Of a stretch of DNA of 64,000 nt, positions 1 to 9,061 are shown one piece after another (the first letter of the stretch is position 1; every line of letters starts with the position of its first letter). The stretch is taken from the NCBI GenBank assembly GCA_900465665.1, contig UBJO01000003.1:16039-80038 (forward strand), read 5' to 3'. The notes beneath the pieces are model-generated. The model searched no databases. It was not told where the DNA came from and worked only from the letters and a program-made list of their open reading frames with translations. This DNA is from Hyphomicrobiales bacterium. Its GTDB lineage: Bacteria > Pseudomonadota > Alphaproteobacteria > Rhizobiales > Rhizobiaceae. The position numbers and the translations under genes were made by a program.

Positions 1-1575
1 GTGCGCGAGGGGAAGCTGGTTGATGACCCGGAATTCGCATCCCGATCCGGCTACCTTACGGCCATCTTGGCTCGCTTCGGCGGTGCATCCTCTCACACTA
101 CCGATGACGCCGAGCGCAAGACGCTGGCCTCGTTCAAGGAGGCGGTCCGGGTCCGTCGTGAGGGGCTGACCTATCTCATTACCGTTGGTGTTACATCCGA
201 GGATGCCGGGAAGGCCGCGCTTCTCGCAAATCGGGTGGCTTCGGTCTACATCAGGCATCAGGTCGATGCCAAGGTGGCGGGCACGATCGCGGCCCGCAAC
301 AGCCTGCAAGCACGGGTGAGCGCCGCCAAGGACAGCCTTGCGAGCAACGAAGGGCGGTTGGATGGCTTCCTTGCCTCCAATGCCGGCATGCGCGACGCCT
401 TCACGAACGCCAATATCGGCCTGCGCGTCGCCGATGCGCAACTCAATCGGGCGGCCGCGTCACCTACGAGCACGCCGCAGCTGCCCACACCGTCCGAGAC
501 GTTGACGCAGTTCTACAGCCTGCAGCAATCGGCTGAGATTGCGCGGGCGCAATATCAGAACCTCCTCACGCGACTGCAGGATTTCGAGGCGCAGGCCAGC
601 CTGCAACTGGCTGACAGTCGGGTGATCTCCGAGGCGTTGCCACCGATCGAGCCATCGTATCCGAGGGTTGCTGCGATCCTTGCCGTCATGAGCCTCGTCG
701 CGCTTGGTTTCGGCATCGGGGCGGGTTTCCTGCGGGAGTTCTTCGTTGGCGGATTTACCGGGGAGGACCAGGTCGAGGCGGTGCTGAACATCCAGTTGGC
801 ATCGGTGGTGCCGCACGAGGAGGGTGGCGAACTGGAGCGGCCGCATGGGCGCGGGCTCTCCGACCGGATCATGACGGCGCCGCTCTCGGTCTTTTCAGAA
901 TCGATCCGGCGTATCCGGGTGTCGGTCGAGCAGGCGCTTCTCAACCGGCATCCCGTGATGGAGGATGCCCGCGAGGAAGGCATCGTGATCATGGTGTCCT
1001 CCAGCCTTCCGGGCGAGGGGAAATCGACGCTCGCCACCGCGCTGGCTCGGACCTATGCGCTTGCCGGAAAGCGCACGCTCCTCATCGACTGCGACCTCAG
1101 GAAGCCCAGCATTCACCGCCATGTCGATCGCGAGCCGACGCCCGCTTTCGTCAATCTGCTGCGCGGCGAGGCCGATCCTGGGTTCGCCAGTATGGTGGAT
1201 GTCGACCACGCCACGAACCTCTCCGTCATACTGGGCGCGCGGCCGGCGGAGTTTGCCACCGACGAGCTGCTGATGAGCGCGCGGGTGCGGGCGCTTCTCG
1301 CTCGGGCGCGGTTGCATTTCGATTACGTCGTCATCGACACGCCGCCAGTCGAGGCGGCGGTGGATGCGCTTTATCTGGCCCGGCTCTGCGATGTCGCGCT
1401 TTTCGTGGTGCGCTGGGCGCGGACGCCGCAGAACGTCGCGCGAAAGGCTGTGGCGGCGCTGAAGGGGAATGTCGGCGGCGGCACGCCCGTGATCGCGGTG
1501 CTGAACGGGCAGGACCAGCGCCGCTGGTTCAGCTTCAAGGCCAAGCCGCTGTGGCGCACTGCCTATGCTGGGTAG
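1..1575 (+). CDS. Exopolysaccharide chain-length regulator / BY-kinase (5' end cut by window)
   Basis: C-terminal 524 residues of a Wzz-type membrane protein fused to a bacterial tyrosine kinase (ExoP/Wzc family), which controls polymerisation and export of surface polysaccharide at the inner membrane. Visible: coiled-coil-rich periplasmic part (about 90-200), proline-containing segment before a membrane helix (about 224-244), then the kinase with Walker A SSSLPGEGKST (333-343), Walker A' LLIDCDLRKP (360-369) and Walker B DYVVIDTPP (441-449). Family members are usually 700-790 residues, so the first Wzz part and first helix lie outside the window; the GTG at base 1 is not taken as the start. 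The C-terminal tail has one tyrosine (in AYAG), not the usual tyrosine cluster. It is followed by polysaccharide genes on the same strand. Confidence 0.88.
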   Translation: MREGKLVDDPEFASRSGYLTAILARFGGASSHTTDDAERKTLASFKEAVRVRREGLTYLITVGVTSEDAGKAALLANRVASVYIRHQVDAKVAGTIAARNSLQARVSAAKDSLASNEGRLDGFLASNAGMRDAFTNANIGLRVADAQLNRAAASPTSTPQLPTPSETLTQFYSLQQSAEIARAQYQNLLTRLQDFEAQASLQLADSRVISEALPPIEPSYPRVAAILAVMSLVALGFGIGAGFLREFFVGGFTGEDQVEAVLNIQLASVVPHEEGGELERPHGRGLSDRIMTAPLSVFSESIRRIRVSVEQALLNRHPVMEDAREEGIVIMVSSSLPGEGKSTLATALARTYALAGKRTLLIDCDLRKPSIHRHVDREPTPAFVNLLRGEADPGFASMVDVDHATNLSVILGARPAEFATDELLMSARVRALLARARLHFDYVVIDTPPVEAAVDALYLARLCDVALFVVRWARTPQNVARKAVAALKGNVGGGTPVIAVLNGQDQRRWFSFKAKPLWRTAYAG

Positions 1576-1647
1576 TCTCAGCAGTGTCCGTTGACCCGTT
1601 GGCCTACCTCTTTAGGTGCAATCCAGGCGTTTAACGGTGACGGCGTC

Positions 1648-1680
1648 TTGACATGCTGGTTGCGTTACTAAAGGTTTAAT
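1648..1680 (+). promoter_or_regulatory. Possible sigma-70-type promoter before the glycosyltransferase
   Basis: In the 218-base gap before the GT4 gene there is TTGACA at 1648-1653 with an AT-rich stretch (TACTAA, then TTTAAT at 1675-1680) downstream. Spacing to either -10 candidate is not ideal (14 or 21 bases), so this is only a suggestion that the downstream polysaccharide genes have their own promoter. Confidence 0.25.
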
Positions 1681-1793
1681 CCATTCATAAATGCAACCTT
1701 ATTCACGTCATGGCTGCGCCCCGATTTTTCTCCGTGGCGCTTGATTGCAGGCATTTGAAATAGCGATTTCACTCATTCGTTGAAGAGCGACGC

Positions 1794-3002
1794 ATGGTCC
1801 ATGCAAGGCGCATTCTCGTCCACGATTATTCCGGTCATCCGTTTCAGGTGCAGCTTGCGCGCGCGCTGGCGCGGCGAGGGCATGAGGTTCTGCACGTCTA
1901 TTCCGAAAGCTTCCAGACGCCGAAGGGTGACCTTGCCGCGCGGCCGGATGATCCGTCCGGGTTTCGTATTGCCGGCCTTTCATTGTCCGAGCCGTTCCAG
2001 AAATCGAGCCTCCTGAAGCGGAGGGCGCAAGAGATCGAGTTCGGGCGGATGGTGGCCGGTGAGATCAGGCGGTTTCGGCCTGACATCGTGCTTTCCGCCA
2101 ATGCGCCGCTCGACACGCAGGCCGTCATTCACAAGGCCGCGCGCGTCTGCGGAGCGCGGTTCGTGTTCTGGCTGCAGGATATCTACAGCGAGGCCATCGG
2201 CCGCTTCCTGCCCGCTGCGTTTCCGCTGATCGGGAATGCGGTGGCGCGACGGTATCAGCGGCTCGAATTCGGTCTGCTGAGGGCAAGCGATCATGTCGTC
2301 GCGATCACCGACGATTTCGTTCCACATCTCCGGCAGAACGGCATCGCGCCGGGTCGGCTCTCCGTCATCGAAAACTGGGCGCCGCTGGATGAGATGCGAT
2401 CGGTCGGACCGAAACAGTCCGAGAACGGCAGAGGCGATGGCCAGATCGAGGCGGTCTATGCCGGCACGCTCGGCTACAAGCACAATCCCGATCTGCTGCT
2501 GCAGGCGGCGAAAGCGCTGCCTGTTACGATCGACGTTCATTCCGAGGGCGCGATTGCCGAAAGCCTGGCGCGCAAGGCGGCGGCGGAAGGTGTCCGCAAT
2601 CTGCGCGTAAAGCCGTGGGTGCCGTTTGCCGATCTGCCCGATGTGCTCGGGTCAGCCGATATCCTGATCGCGATGATCGAAGAGGGGGCTGGGGCGTTCT
2701 GCGTGCCATCCAAGGTGCTGACCTATTTCGGTTGCGGGCGGCCTGTTTTGGCCTCCGTGCCACGCAACAACCTTGCCCGGCGGCTCATCGAGCGCGCCGG
2801 TGCCGGTCTTGCGTCGGATCCTGGTGATGCGGCGGCGTTCATCGACAATCTGCGTGCGCTTGCCGGCGATGCCGCGCTGCGCCTCCGGTTTGGGGCAAAC
2901 GGCCTTGCCTATGCCCGCGCCAATTTCGCGATCGAGCCGATCACCGACCGTTTCGAGGCGATTTTCGCTGGTCTCTATCAGATGGAGAAACAGGCAATCT
3001 AG
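1794..3002 (+). CDS. Glycosyltransferase family 4 (WcaI/WbuB-like)
   Basis: 402-residue GT-B fold glycosyltransferase, probably transferring a sugar to the lipid-linked repeat unit of an exopolysaccharide on the cytoplasmic face of the membrane. The N-terminus (ILVHDYSGHPFQVQLARAL) is the acceptor domain start typical of colanic-acid-type GT4 enzymes. The C-terminal nucleotide-sugar domain shows the YAGTLGYKHNPDLLLQAA segment near 220-237 and the donor-site region PSKVLTYFGCGRPVLASV near 303-320. The donor sugar cannot be told from sequence. The start ATG follows GAAGAG; the next gene begins 16 bases after the stop, so the two are probably co-transcribed. Confidence 0.85.
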   Translation: MVHARRILVHDYSGHPFQVQLARALARRGHEVLHVYSESFQTPKGDLAARPDDPSGFRIAGLSLSEPFQKSSLLKRRAQEIEFGRMVAGEIRRFRPDIVLSANAPLDTQAVIHKAARVCGARFVFWLQDIYSEAIGRFLPAAFPLIGNAVARRYQRLEFGLLRASDHVVAITDDFVPHLRQNGIAPGRLSVIENWAPLDEMRSVGPKQSENGRGDGQIEAVYAGTLGYKHNPDLLLQAAKALPVTIDVHSEGAIAESLARKAAAEGVRNLRVKPWVPFADLPDVLGSADILIAMIEEGAGAFCVPSKVLTYFGCGRPVLASVPRNNLARRLIERAGAGLASDPGDAAAFIDNLRALAGDAALRLRFGANGLAYARANFAIEPITDRFEAIFAGLYQMEKQAI

Positions 3003-3017
3003 CGCTGGGGGCGTTGC

Positions 3018-3992
3018 ATGCTGGAGAAGACTGCACTTGTCTGCGGCGCCGGAGGGTTTATCGGCAGCCACCTCGTCCGCCGACTGAAGCGCGACGGCTT
3101 TTGGGTTCGCGGCGTCGATCTCAAACTGCCTGATTATGAGGAAAGCGTGGCCGACGAATTCATCGTTGGAGATCTGAGGCTGATCGACGTCTGCGAACGG
3201 GTGATCGACCGCGATTTCCACGAGATGTACCAGCTGGCGGCCGATATGGGTGGTGCCGGCTATATTTTCACCGGCCAGCACGACGCCGACATCATTCACA
3301 ATTCGGCAACGATCAATCTCAACGTCGCCGATCTGTGCCGCCGGCGCGGCGTTGGCCGCGTATTCTTCTCGTCGTCGGCCTGCGTCTATCCCGCGGTCAA
3401 CCAGGCTGATCCAGACAACCCGAACTGCGAGGAAACGTCCGCCTATCCCGCAGCACCGGACAGCGAGTACGGTTGGGAAAAGCTGATCTCGGAGCGGCTC
3501 TATCAGTCCTATGCCCGCAACTACGGCATGACCTGCCGCATCGCCCGCTACCACAACATCTTCGGCCCATCGGGAACCTGGGACGGCGGCAGGGAAAAGG
3601 CGCCGGCGGCGATCTGCCGGAAGGTGGCGCAGGCGGATCATGGCGGTGAGATCGAGATTTGGGGCGATGGCCTGCAGACCCGCTCCTTCCTCTACATCGA
3701 CGAATGCATCGAGGGCACGATCCGGCTGATGCACTCGGATTTTGCCGGGCCGGTCAATATCGGCTCCGAGGAAATGGTGAGCATCAACCGCCTCGTCGAC
3801 ATGGTGTGCGAGATCGCCGGCAAGCGGCTGCACAAGCGGCATGTCGCTGGCCCCATGGGCGTTCGCGGCCGCAGATCGGACAACAGGTTGATTGCAGAGA
3901 CCCTCCACTGGCGGCCGACGCAGAGCCTGATGGACGGCCTGGAGAAGACCTATGCGTGGATCGAAAACCAGCTTCTACGGAGCGCTGCGTGA
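3018..3992 (+). CDS. NAD-dependent sugar epimerase, GDP-mannose 3,5-epimerase-like
   Basis: 324-residue extended SDR enzyme. The Rossmann motif GAGGFIGSH is at residues 10-18, the segment around YQLAADMGGAGYIF and the SSSACVYP motif match GDP-mannose 3,5-epimerases, and the catalytic Tyr-Lys pair is in EYGWEKL. NIFGPSGTWDGGREKAPAA and the FLYIDECIEGT motif are also characteristic. It would supply a modified GDP-hexose (for example GDP-galactose or gulose type) for the neighbouring glycosyltransferase. The stop codon overlaps the GTG start of the flippase gene, indicating an operon. Exact substrate is not provable from the sequence. Confidence 0.82.
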   Translation: MLEKTALVCGAGGFIGSHLVRRLKRDGFWVRGVDLKLPDYEESVADEFIVGDLRLIDVCERVIDRDFHEMYQLAADMGGAGYIFTGQHDADIIHNSATINLNVADLCRRRGVGRVFFSSSACVYPAVNQADPDNPNCEETSAYPAAPDSEYGWEKLISERLYQSYARNYGMTCRIARYHNIFGPSGTWDGGREKAPAAICRKVAQADHGGEIEIWGDGLQTRSFLYIDECIEGTIRLMHSDFAGPVNIGSEEMVSINRLVDMVCEIAGKRLHKRHVAGPMGVRGRRSDNRLIAETLHWRPTQSLMDGLEKTYAWIENQLLRSAA

Positions 3993-5296
3993 GAAGCGGC
4001 TTTCCCCAGTGTGATAGGCTCTCCGCCATGGGCGGGAGGCCACGCGGCTCGACCAACGCGGCGCTGTTGATCGTGAGCTTCGCAGTCGGGCAGGGCTCGA
4101 TATTCCTGGCGCAGACATGGTTGATCCATCGCGGCGCGCTCGATCTCCTGGCGGCGTTCGCGACGCATTTCTCCTTTGCGATCCTGGCATTGATGGTTGT
4201 CGACTTCGGCGCGCCCGTGGTCGTCGCGAGGCGGATTTCGCTGGCGGGGGACGGTGAGGTCCTGGATGTGACACGGCGCTGCTACTGGCAGGCCTCGGCT
4301 GTTCGGCTCGGTGTTGCGTTCGCTGTGTCGTTGGCTGGCCTTGGCTATGCATGGTTCGGCGGAGACGGGTTTTCACGGGGCTATGTCCCGGCGGCCATTC
4401 CGGCGCTGTTGATCTCGGCATTCAACGCGGCGGGCATCTTCGATGGGCTGGGGCTTAGCGGCATCAGCGGGTTGACCGGGATGCTCGCCTATATCGCGTC
4501 CGCCATCGCGCTGGTCGCGGCGGGTGCACAATCAGCCTCGGCCGATGCGGGCATGATCCTCGGGGTGGCGCTGTCGCTTGGTTACGCCTTCGCGGTCGTT
4601 GCGCAACTGGCTGTGCTTTGGCGGCTGGGCTGCCAGATGCGTGTGGTGACGTTCACCGTCGCAGATTGCGGCGCGACTGCCCGTGAGGGCCTGAGCGTGC
4701 TCCTTGCGATACTGCCCGGGCAGCTGTCGTTCCGCTTTCAGATCGTGGTCTGCGCGGCGGTGCTGGGGCAGGCGGGGGTGGGATTGTTCGTCTATGGCAG
4801 GCAGATCGCGGCGGCCGCCTCGCAGGTCCTGGAGTTCGTGCGGCGCGCGCATTTTCCCGATATGGTCCGTGCCCTTCGGTTGGGTGATACCACGTTGAGG
4901 GCGGGCTTCGAGGCGCAGCGGTTGGCGACGTTGCTTGCGATCGCGTTGACGCTTGGTTTGATGCTGGTTGGTAGCTCCTGCTTCTTGCTGATGAGCGGCG
5001 CCTTTGCGCAATCGGGTCTGGTGGCCGCGCTCTTTTCTGTCGGGGTGCTGACCGGCGCGCTGTCGCAGACGCTGGGGCAGGCGGCGCAGGGGCTTGGCCG
5101 CTTTCGGGTCGTGGCTGTCGCCGCCGTGCTGGCCATGCTGGTCGGTTTTGGAGCGAGCGCCGGTCTGGGGGCACTGCTTGGGCTTCTCGGACTGGCGATG
5201 GCGGAAGTGGTGACGCATGTGGTCGGGGCGCTGGTGATATGGGCCTCGGTGTTCTGGCGAGTGGACGGGCGGAAGATCGTGCGGGTCGGCGCATGA
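3989..5296 (+). CDS. Polysaccharide flippase, Wzx/MATE-like
   Basis: About 435 residues, strongly hydrophobic, with roughly 12 predicted membrane helices; it resembles polysaccharide biosynthesis proteins (Wzx) that flip lipid-linked repeat units across the inner membrane. Start chosen as GTG at 3989, which overlaps the epimerase stop (GTGA) and has GGAG 6 bases upstream (3979-3982); an alternative ATG at 4028 would give 422 residues but has no good ribosome site. Its end overlaps the next gene (ATGA at 5293). Assignment relies on hydrophobic profile and genetic context more than on motifs. Confidence 0.75.
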   Translation: MRSGFPQCDRLSAMGGRPRGSTNAALLIVSFAVGQGSIFLAQTWLIHRGALDLLAAFATHFSFAILALMVVDFGAPVVVARRISLAGDGEVLDVTRRCYWQASAVRLGVAFAVSLAGLGYAWFGGDGFSRGYVPAAIPALLISAFNAAGIFDGLGLSGISGLTGMLAYIASAIALVAAGAQSASADAGMILGVALSLGYAFAVVAQLAVLWRLGCQMRVVTFTVADCGATAREGLSVLLAILPGQLSFRFQIVVCAAVLGQAGVGLFVYGRQIAAAASQVLEFVRRAHFPDMVRALRLGDTTLRAGFEAQRLATLLAIALTLGLMLVGSSCFLLMSGAFAQSGLVAALFSVGVLTGALSQTLGQAAQGLGRFRVVAVAAVLAMLVGFGASAGLGALLGLLGLAMAEVVTHVVGALVIWASVFWRVDGRKIVRVGA

Positions 5297-6618
5297 TCAG
5301 GCTCTGGACCGTTACGGCGCTTTATCTCGCCAATCTGCCGTTCGCCGATAGCCTCTTCGTCGTTCTGCTGACGCTGCCGATGTTCCTCATGGTTTTGGTC
5401 GGGCTGTATCGCATTCGGTCGCGCCGGTTCCAGGTCGGCGATGTCTTCTGGTTCTGCCTCTTCGTCTACTTCGTGATCTCGCCCCTGCAGCGCATGCATG
5501 GGGACCGGATCGGCGGCGCGACCGCGATCACTGCCTATGCCTATGAACCGCAGGAGTTCATTGCAGCGATGCTGATCGTCGTCCTGTTTTGTCTGCCGTT
5601 CCTGTTTGTCTCGATGGAGCGAGACCAGCCACCCGCCGAAGCGGGTGGTTCGATATTTCCGATGCCGGTTCTGCTGGCCTTGAACAGTCTCGCCTTTGCA
5701 TCCTTCGTCGCATCCGAGGGCGGAATGGAGCGGCTGTTGTCGTCGCGGCTGGAGCAGGATCCGGCGCAGGCCTTCATCGGCAGCCTGTTCTTTCTTGGCC
5801 TGCAGTCCGTGACGGCTTGCCTTGTCGCGGTGCGGTTTCATGCTGCCCGATCGCGACTAATTTCTTTCGTGCCGCTGCTTTTCGTCATCGCCTTGCTGGC
5901 GGTCGCGCGAAATCCGTTCAACGCGCCGCGCTTCATGCTGCTGGCGGTCTGGGGTCCGGTCATGCTGGCGCTTTGCGGCGGCCGGGTTGCGGCTGCATGG
6001 TTTTATGTCGCTGGCCTGTTGGCGTTGACGATCCTGTTTCCGATCCTGAACATAACCACGCGGCTTGGACTTGATGGCGTGGGCGATCTCTCCGAGATAT
6101 CCGTCTTCGGCAATTTCTTCGATATTCCCTCGGTCGACGTTTTCGACATGGCGGTGCATGCGGTGCGGTTCATGTCGGCGCATGATCAGATGTGGGGAGA
6201 GAAGCTCGTCGCCATCCTGTTGTTCTTCGTGCCGCGCGCGGTCTGGGCCGGAAAGCCTGTGGTGGGCGGGCTCGATGTCGGCAACGAGCTGTTCGCGGCG
6301 GGCATGTACGGGACGCCGAACCTGTCCTTCCTCGCCGGCTGCGATCTCTACATGGATTTCGGCTTCGCCGGCGTCGCGCTGGGCGGGGCTGTCACCGCCA
6401 TGCTGCTGCGGTCGGTGCTGATGGCGAAATGGGGCGTGGTCGGCGGCGTCAGCGTGTTGCGTATTCTCATCGCCTCGTCGATGCCGATCCTTTTGCGAGG
6501 TCCCGTCGGCGCCGTGCTGCCGTTGTTCGTTTGCCAGATCGCGGTTGTTTTGGCGTTGTCGTGGCCGGTCCGGGACCAAGTCTATCCGGCGCCGTTCTAT
6601 CGCGAGCGGTTGCGATGA
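5293..6618 (+). CDS. Polysaccharide polymerase, Wzy-like membrane protein
   Basis: 441-residue polytopic membrane protein with about 10-12 helices and a large soluble loop in the second half (around VDVFDMAVHAVRFMSAHDQ), the layout of Wzy/O-antigen polymerases that join repeat units in the periplasm. The motif-poor family makes sequence recognition weak; support comes from the preceding Wzx-like gene and the chain-length kinase. The ATG at 5293 overlaps the flippase stop by four bases and its own stop overlaps the next start, so translation is probably coupled through four genes. Confidence 0.68.
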   Translation: MIRLWTVTALYLANLPFADSLFVVLLTLPMFLMVLVGLYRIRSRRFQVGDVFWFCLFVYFVISPLQRMHGDRIGGATAITAYAYEPQEFIAAMLIVVLFCLPFLFVSMERDQPPAEAGGSIFPMPVLLALNSLAFASFVASEGGMERLLSSRLEQDPAQAFIGSLFFLGLQSVTACLVAVRFHAARSRLISFVPLLFVIALLAVARNPFNAPRFMLLAVWGPVMLALCGGRVAAAWFYVAGLLALTILFPILNITTRLGLDGVGDLSEISVFGNFFDIPSVDVFDMAVHAVRFMSAHDQMWGEKLVAILLFFVPRAVWAGKPVVGGLDVGNELFAAGMYGTPNLSFLAGCDLYMDFGFAGVALGGAVTAMLLRSVLMAKWGVVGGVSVLRILIASSMPILLRGPVGAVLPLFVCQIAVVLALSWPVRDQVYPAPFYRERLR

Positions 6619-7205
6619 TGACGGAAGGCGGGTCAGAGAATTTCGGCATACTCGACGCCTCGACGTCCGGATCGCGTGAGGGCGGGCCGAGTTTTAGCGT
6701 TAGGCACCGCGCGCTACGGCTCGCCTGGGGGATCGCCTGGGCGCTGCTGGCGGCGTGGACGCCGGCGCCGTTGCATTGGTGGCGAACGTTTCTGTTGCGG
6801 CTGTTTGGGGCGCGGTTGGCGCGCAATGTGCGGGTGCATGGAGCGGCGCGGATCTGGTATCCGCCGCATCTGATTATGGAGGAGAACACGCTGGTCGGTC
6901 GCGGGGCGATCATCTACTGCGTTGCGCCTGTTCGCCTCGGGCGTGGCGTGGTGATCTCGCAGGGCGCGCATCTGTGTACCGGCTCGCATGATATCGATGA
7001 TGCGTCGTTCCAGCTTACGGCTCGGCCAATTACCATTGGCGCGGAGGCCTGGGTCGCCGCCGAGGCCTTTGTCGGTCCCGGCGTTTTTATCGGGGAGGGG
7101 GCGGTTCTTGGCGCGCGGGGCGTTGCCTTCAGCGATCTTGCCGCACGGACCGTTTATGCCGGCAATCCGGCGCGGCCGATCCGGGCTCGAGTTACCAGCC
7201 CATAG
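6615..7205 (+). CDS. Hexapeptide-repeat acetyltransferase, WcaF-like
   Basis: 196-residue left-handed beta-helix acetyltransferase, related to colanic acid WcaF and serine/maltose O-acetyltransferases. After a short hydrophobic N-terminal segment (about 35-60), hexapeptide repeats run from about residue 75; the TGSHDIDDASF segment carries the catalytic-type histidine, followed by IGAEAWVAAEAFVGPGVFIGEGAVLGA. It would O-acetylate a polysaccharide unit using acetyl-CoA. ATG 6615 overlaps the polymerase stop (ATGA); a second ATG is at 6618. The last codons lie in an 18-base sequence that is duplicated just downstream (see 7191-7233). Confidence 0.85.
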   Translation: MMTEGGSENFGILDASTSGSREGGPSFSVRHRALRLAWGIAWALLAAWTPAPLHWWRTFLLRLFGARLARNVRVHGAARIWYPPHLIMEENTLVGRGAIIYCVAPVRLGRGVVISQGAHLCTGSHDIDDASFQLTARPITIGAEAWVAAEAFVGPGVFIGEGAVLGARGVAFSDLAARTVYAGNPARPIRARVTSP

Positions 7206-7233
7206 CCGCGCGCGCGTCACCAGCCCATAGCCG
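7191..7233. repeat. 18-bp tandem duplication at convergent gene ends
   Basis: Two copies of an 18-base sequence (7191-7208 and 7216-7233, one mismatch, period 25) contain the stop codon of the acetyltransferase (TAG 7203-7205, first copy) and of the convergent SGNH hydrolase (7217-7219, second copy). Read on the plus strand both copies encode the same VTSP-stop ending, so this looks like a local duplication of the 3' end of the acetyltransferase gene. Confidence 0.75.
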
Positions 7234-9061
7234 TGGTCGCCGATACCCAGGCTGCGGCGGCGATCGCATAGCCCTGGTCGTTCAGATGCAGCGCATCGGA
7301 GCGTAAGGACCTTGGAATTAGGCCGGCGGCGACGTCCTGTTGGTCCTCGGTCGTCTGATTGGCGGCGGCGGCGAGCGCGGCGTGCAGATCGACGAAGCGT
7401 GTCGTGTGCATGTTGGCCAGTGTGGCGTTTAGGGCGGCGATCGTCTGGCGGGTTTCGGGGGTGTCGGCGGCGGAAGGCAGGATCGAGCCGATCAGGTAGC
7501 GGCCGCCGGGCACATGGGCGGCCATGGCCGCGATGTCGGAGAGAACGGCTTCTGGTGTGACCGCATTGTTGCGGCCGGCCCACAGCCATTGGATCTGGCC
7601 GGTGGTCACATCGCTGGGGTGGAAGGGCGTGGCGTATGCGACGGCCACGGTATCGCCCGCATGGCTACGCGTGAACAGGTAGCGCGTGCCGCTATCGGTC
7701 GTCAGCGTGCCCTCCACGCCGGGCAGCGTGCCGCTGAGGCCGATGGCGCCATTGGCGCCGTGCAGCGCCTCGACCGATCGATAGAGGACCTCAACTTGAG
7801 GGGTCTCGTCGCCCCATTCGATGACGATGTTGTCGAGCGACCAGCGGAGAAGGCTGCCGCTGCTGAGGAAGGCGATTGCCCCGCAGGATGGGTTTGCGCT
7901 GGCGAGATTGCCGGCTGAGAAGATCAGTTCGTAATGGCCGCTGGCCGAGATCGCCGATGTGGGGTCGCCGCCCGATGTCGTCGTCGCCCAGCTGCCGCCC
8001 GGTGCGGCGAGCCCGCCGACATGGATCTGGCCGCTGCCGTCGATGATCTCGATGTCGAAGGCGATGTGGATGAGCTTGCCGCCTGGGATTTCGGCAACGT
8101 TGAGTTCGCAGCCGCGCAGCACGCCGGCGTCGTCGTTTTCGACGATCAGCCTGCCGTCGCGCGTCGAGACCGGTGCTGCGCGACCGTCCTGGATTCGCGG
8201 CAGCCAGCCCTCGTTGTTCTGATCGAAACGATAGAGCCGCGAGAACTCCGGGTGATAGGCGGGGATTTCGCCATCGCCGGGTGTCAGTTGCAGCGTTGTT
8301 GCGGCCGCGCCTTGTTCGAGCTGGCCGGGGAAGATGCGCAGGGTGATGTCGATCGCGCTGCCAGGGATGATATCGAGCAGATGCGTGGAGCGGATGAAGC
8401 CATGGGTGTTGGTCGCCGTCGCCGAGACCTGGCTCCGCGTGCCATCCAGGACGAAAGCGGGCGCGGCGATTTCGGCGAGGTAGCCGCCGAGTTCGTCGGC
8501 CTCGATCAGCAGCAGGCGCATGCCCGCTACGCCTGACGTGGAGCCTGCGATCATCTGGATCGTGCTCGAGATCGTCCAGGGGCTGCCCGGTTCCGCCGCG
8601 TAGTTGGCGGCAATAGTGCCGTAGATCTGCCGGCCGATGTCGGTGAAGCCGGCTGTCGCCGTCCCGTGGATCCTGACATCGCCATAGGGCAGGCCGTTTT
8701 CGTCGGTGCCCTTGTTGATGAATTCATGCGTGAGCCCGCTGACGATACCGGTCTCGAACCGGTCCATCCAGTCGCGCGTATGCGGATAGAGGTTCCTGAT
8801 ATCGCCGACGGCGACCGCAAGCAGCAGCGGCACGCCGCCCTGTCTGGCCGCGATCTCGGTCGAGGTCTGGCCGCCGATGCCGCGATTGATGATCGTCCTC
8901 GGCGGATGGAAGAGGCCGGCGGCAATGGACGGGAAGGTATGGTCGCGGGACGATGCGCCGGCGCCCTCGGTCAGGCTGTCGCCGAACGCGATGATCGTGC
9001 GGGAGGCAGGGCTTTGCCGGGCGGGGGATTGGGTAGTCGAAAGGCCGATACCGAGAAGCAT
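7217..9061 (-). CDS. Modular SGNH/GDSL-family hydrolase
   Basis: 614 residues. The N-terminus has the SGNH block I IIAFGDSLTEGAG with catalytic Ser29, followed by a block II-like NRGIGGQT. Block III appears only near residue 494 (WAGRNN) and block V, with the catalytic Asp/His pair DALHLND, near 590. Thus about 400 residues of beta-rich, carbohydrate-binding-like sequence interrupt the catalytic domain. SGNH enzymes are esterases or deacetylases; next to a polysaccharide operon with an acetyltransferase, an activity on acyl groups of the polysaccharide is plausible but inferred. No clear cleavable signal peptide is visible in the short N-terminus. AGGAGA lies 6 bases before the ATG. Confidence 0.8.
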   Translation of the reverse strand: MLLGIGLSTTQSPARQSPASRTIIAFGDSLTEGAGASSRDHTFPSIAAGLFHPPRTIINRGIGGQTSTEIAARQGGVPLLLAVAVGDIRNLYPHTRDWMDRFETGIVSGLTHEFINKGTDENGLPYGDVRIHGTATAGFTDIGRQIYGTIAANYAAEPGSPWTISSTIQMIAGSTSGVAGMRLLLIEADELGGYLAEIAAPAFVLDGTRSQVSATATNTHGFIRSTHLLDIIPGSAIDITLRIFPGQLEQGAAATTLQLTPGDGEIPAYHPEFSRLYRFDQNNEGWLPRIQDGRAAPVSTRDGRLIVENDDAGVLRGCELNVAEIPGGKLIHIAFDIEIIDGSGQIHVGGLAAPGGSWATTTSGGDPTSAISASGHYELIFSAGNLASANPSCGAIAFLSSGSLLRWSLDNIVIEWGDETPQVEVLYRSVEALHGANGAIGLSGTLPGVEGTLTTDSGTRYLFTRSHAGDTVAVAYATPFHPSDVTTGQIQWLWAGRNNAVTPEAVLSDIAAMAAHVPGGRYLIGSILPSAADTPETRQTIAALNATLANMHTTRFVDLHAALAAAANQTTEDQQDVAAGLIPRSLRSDALHLNDQGYAIAAAAWVSATTAMGW

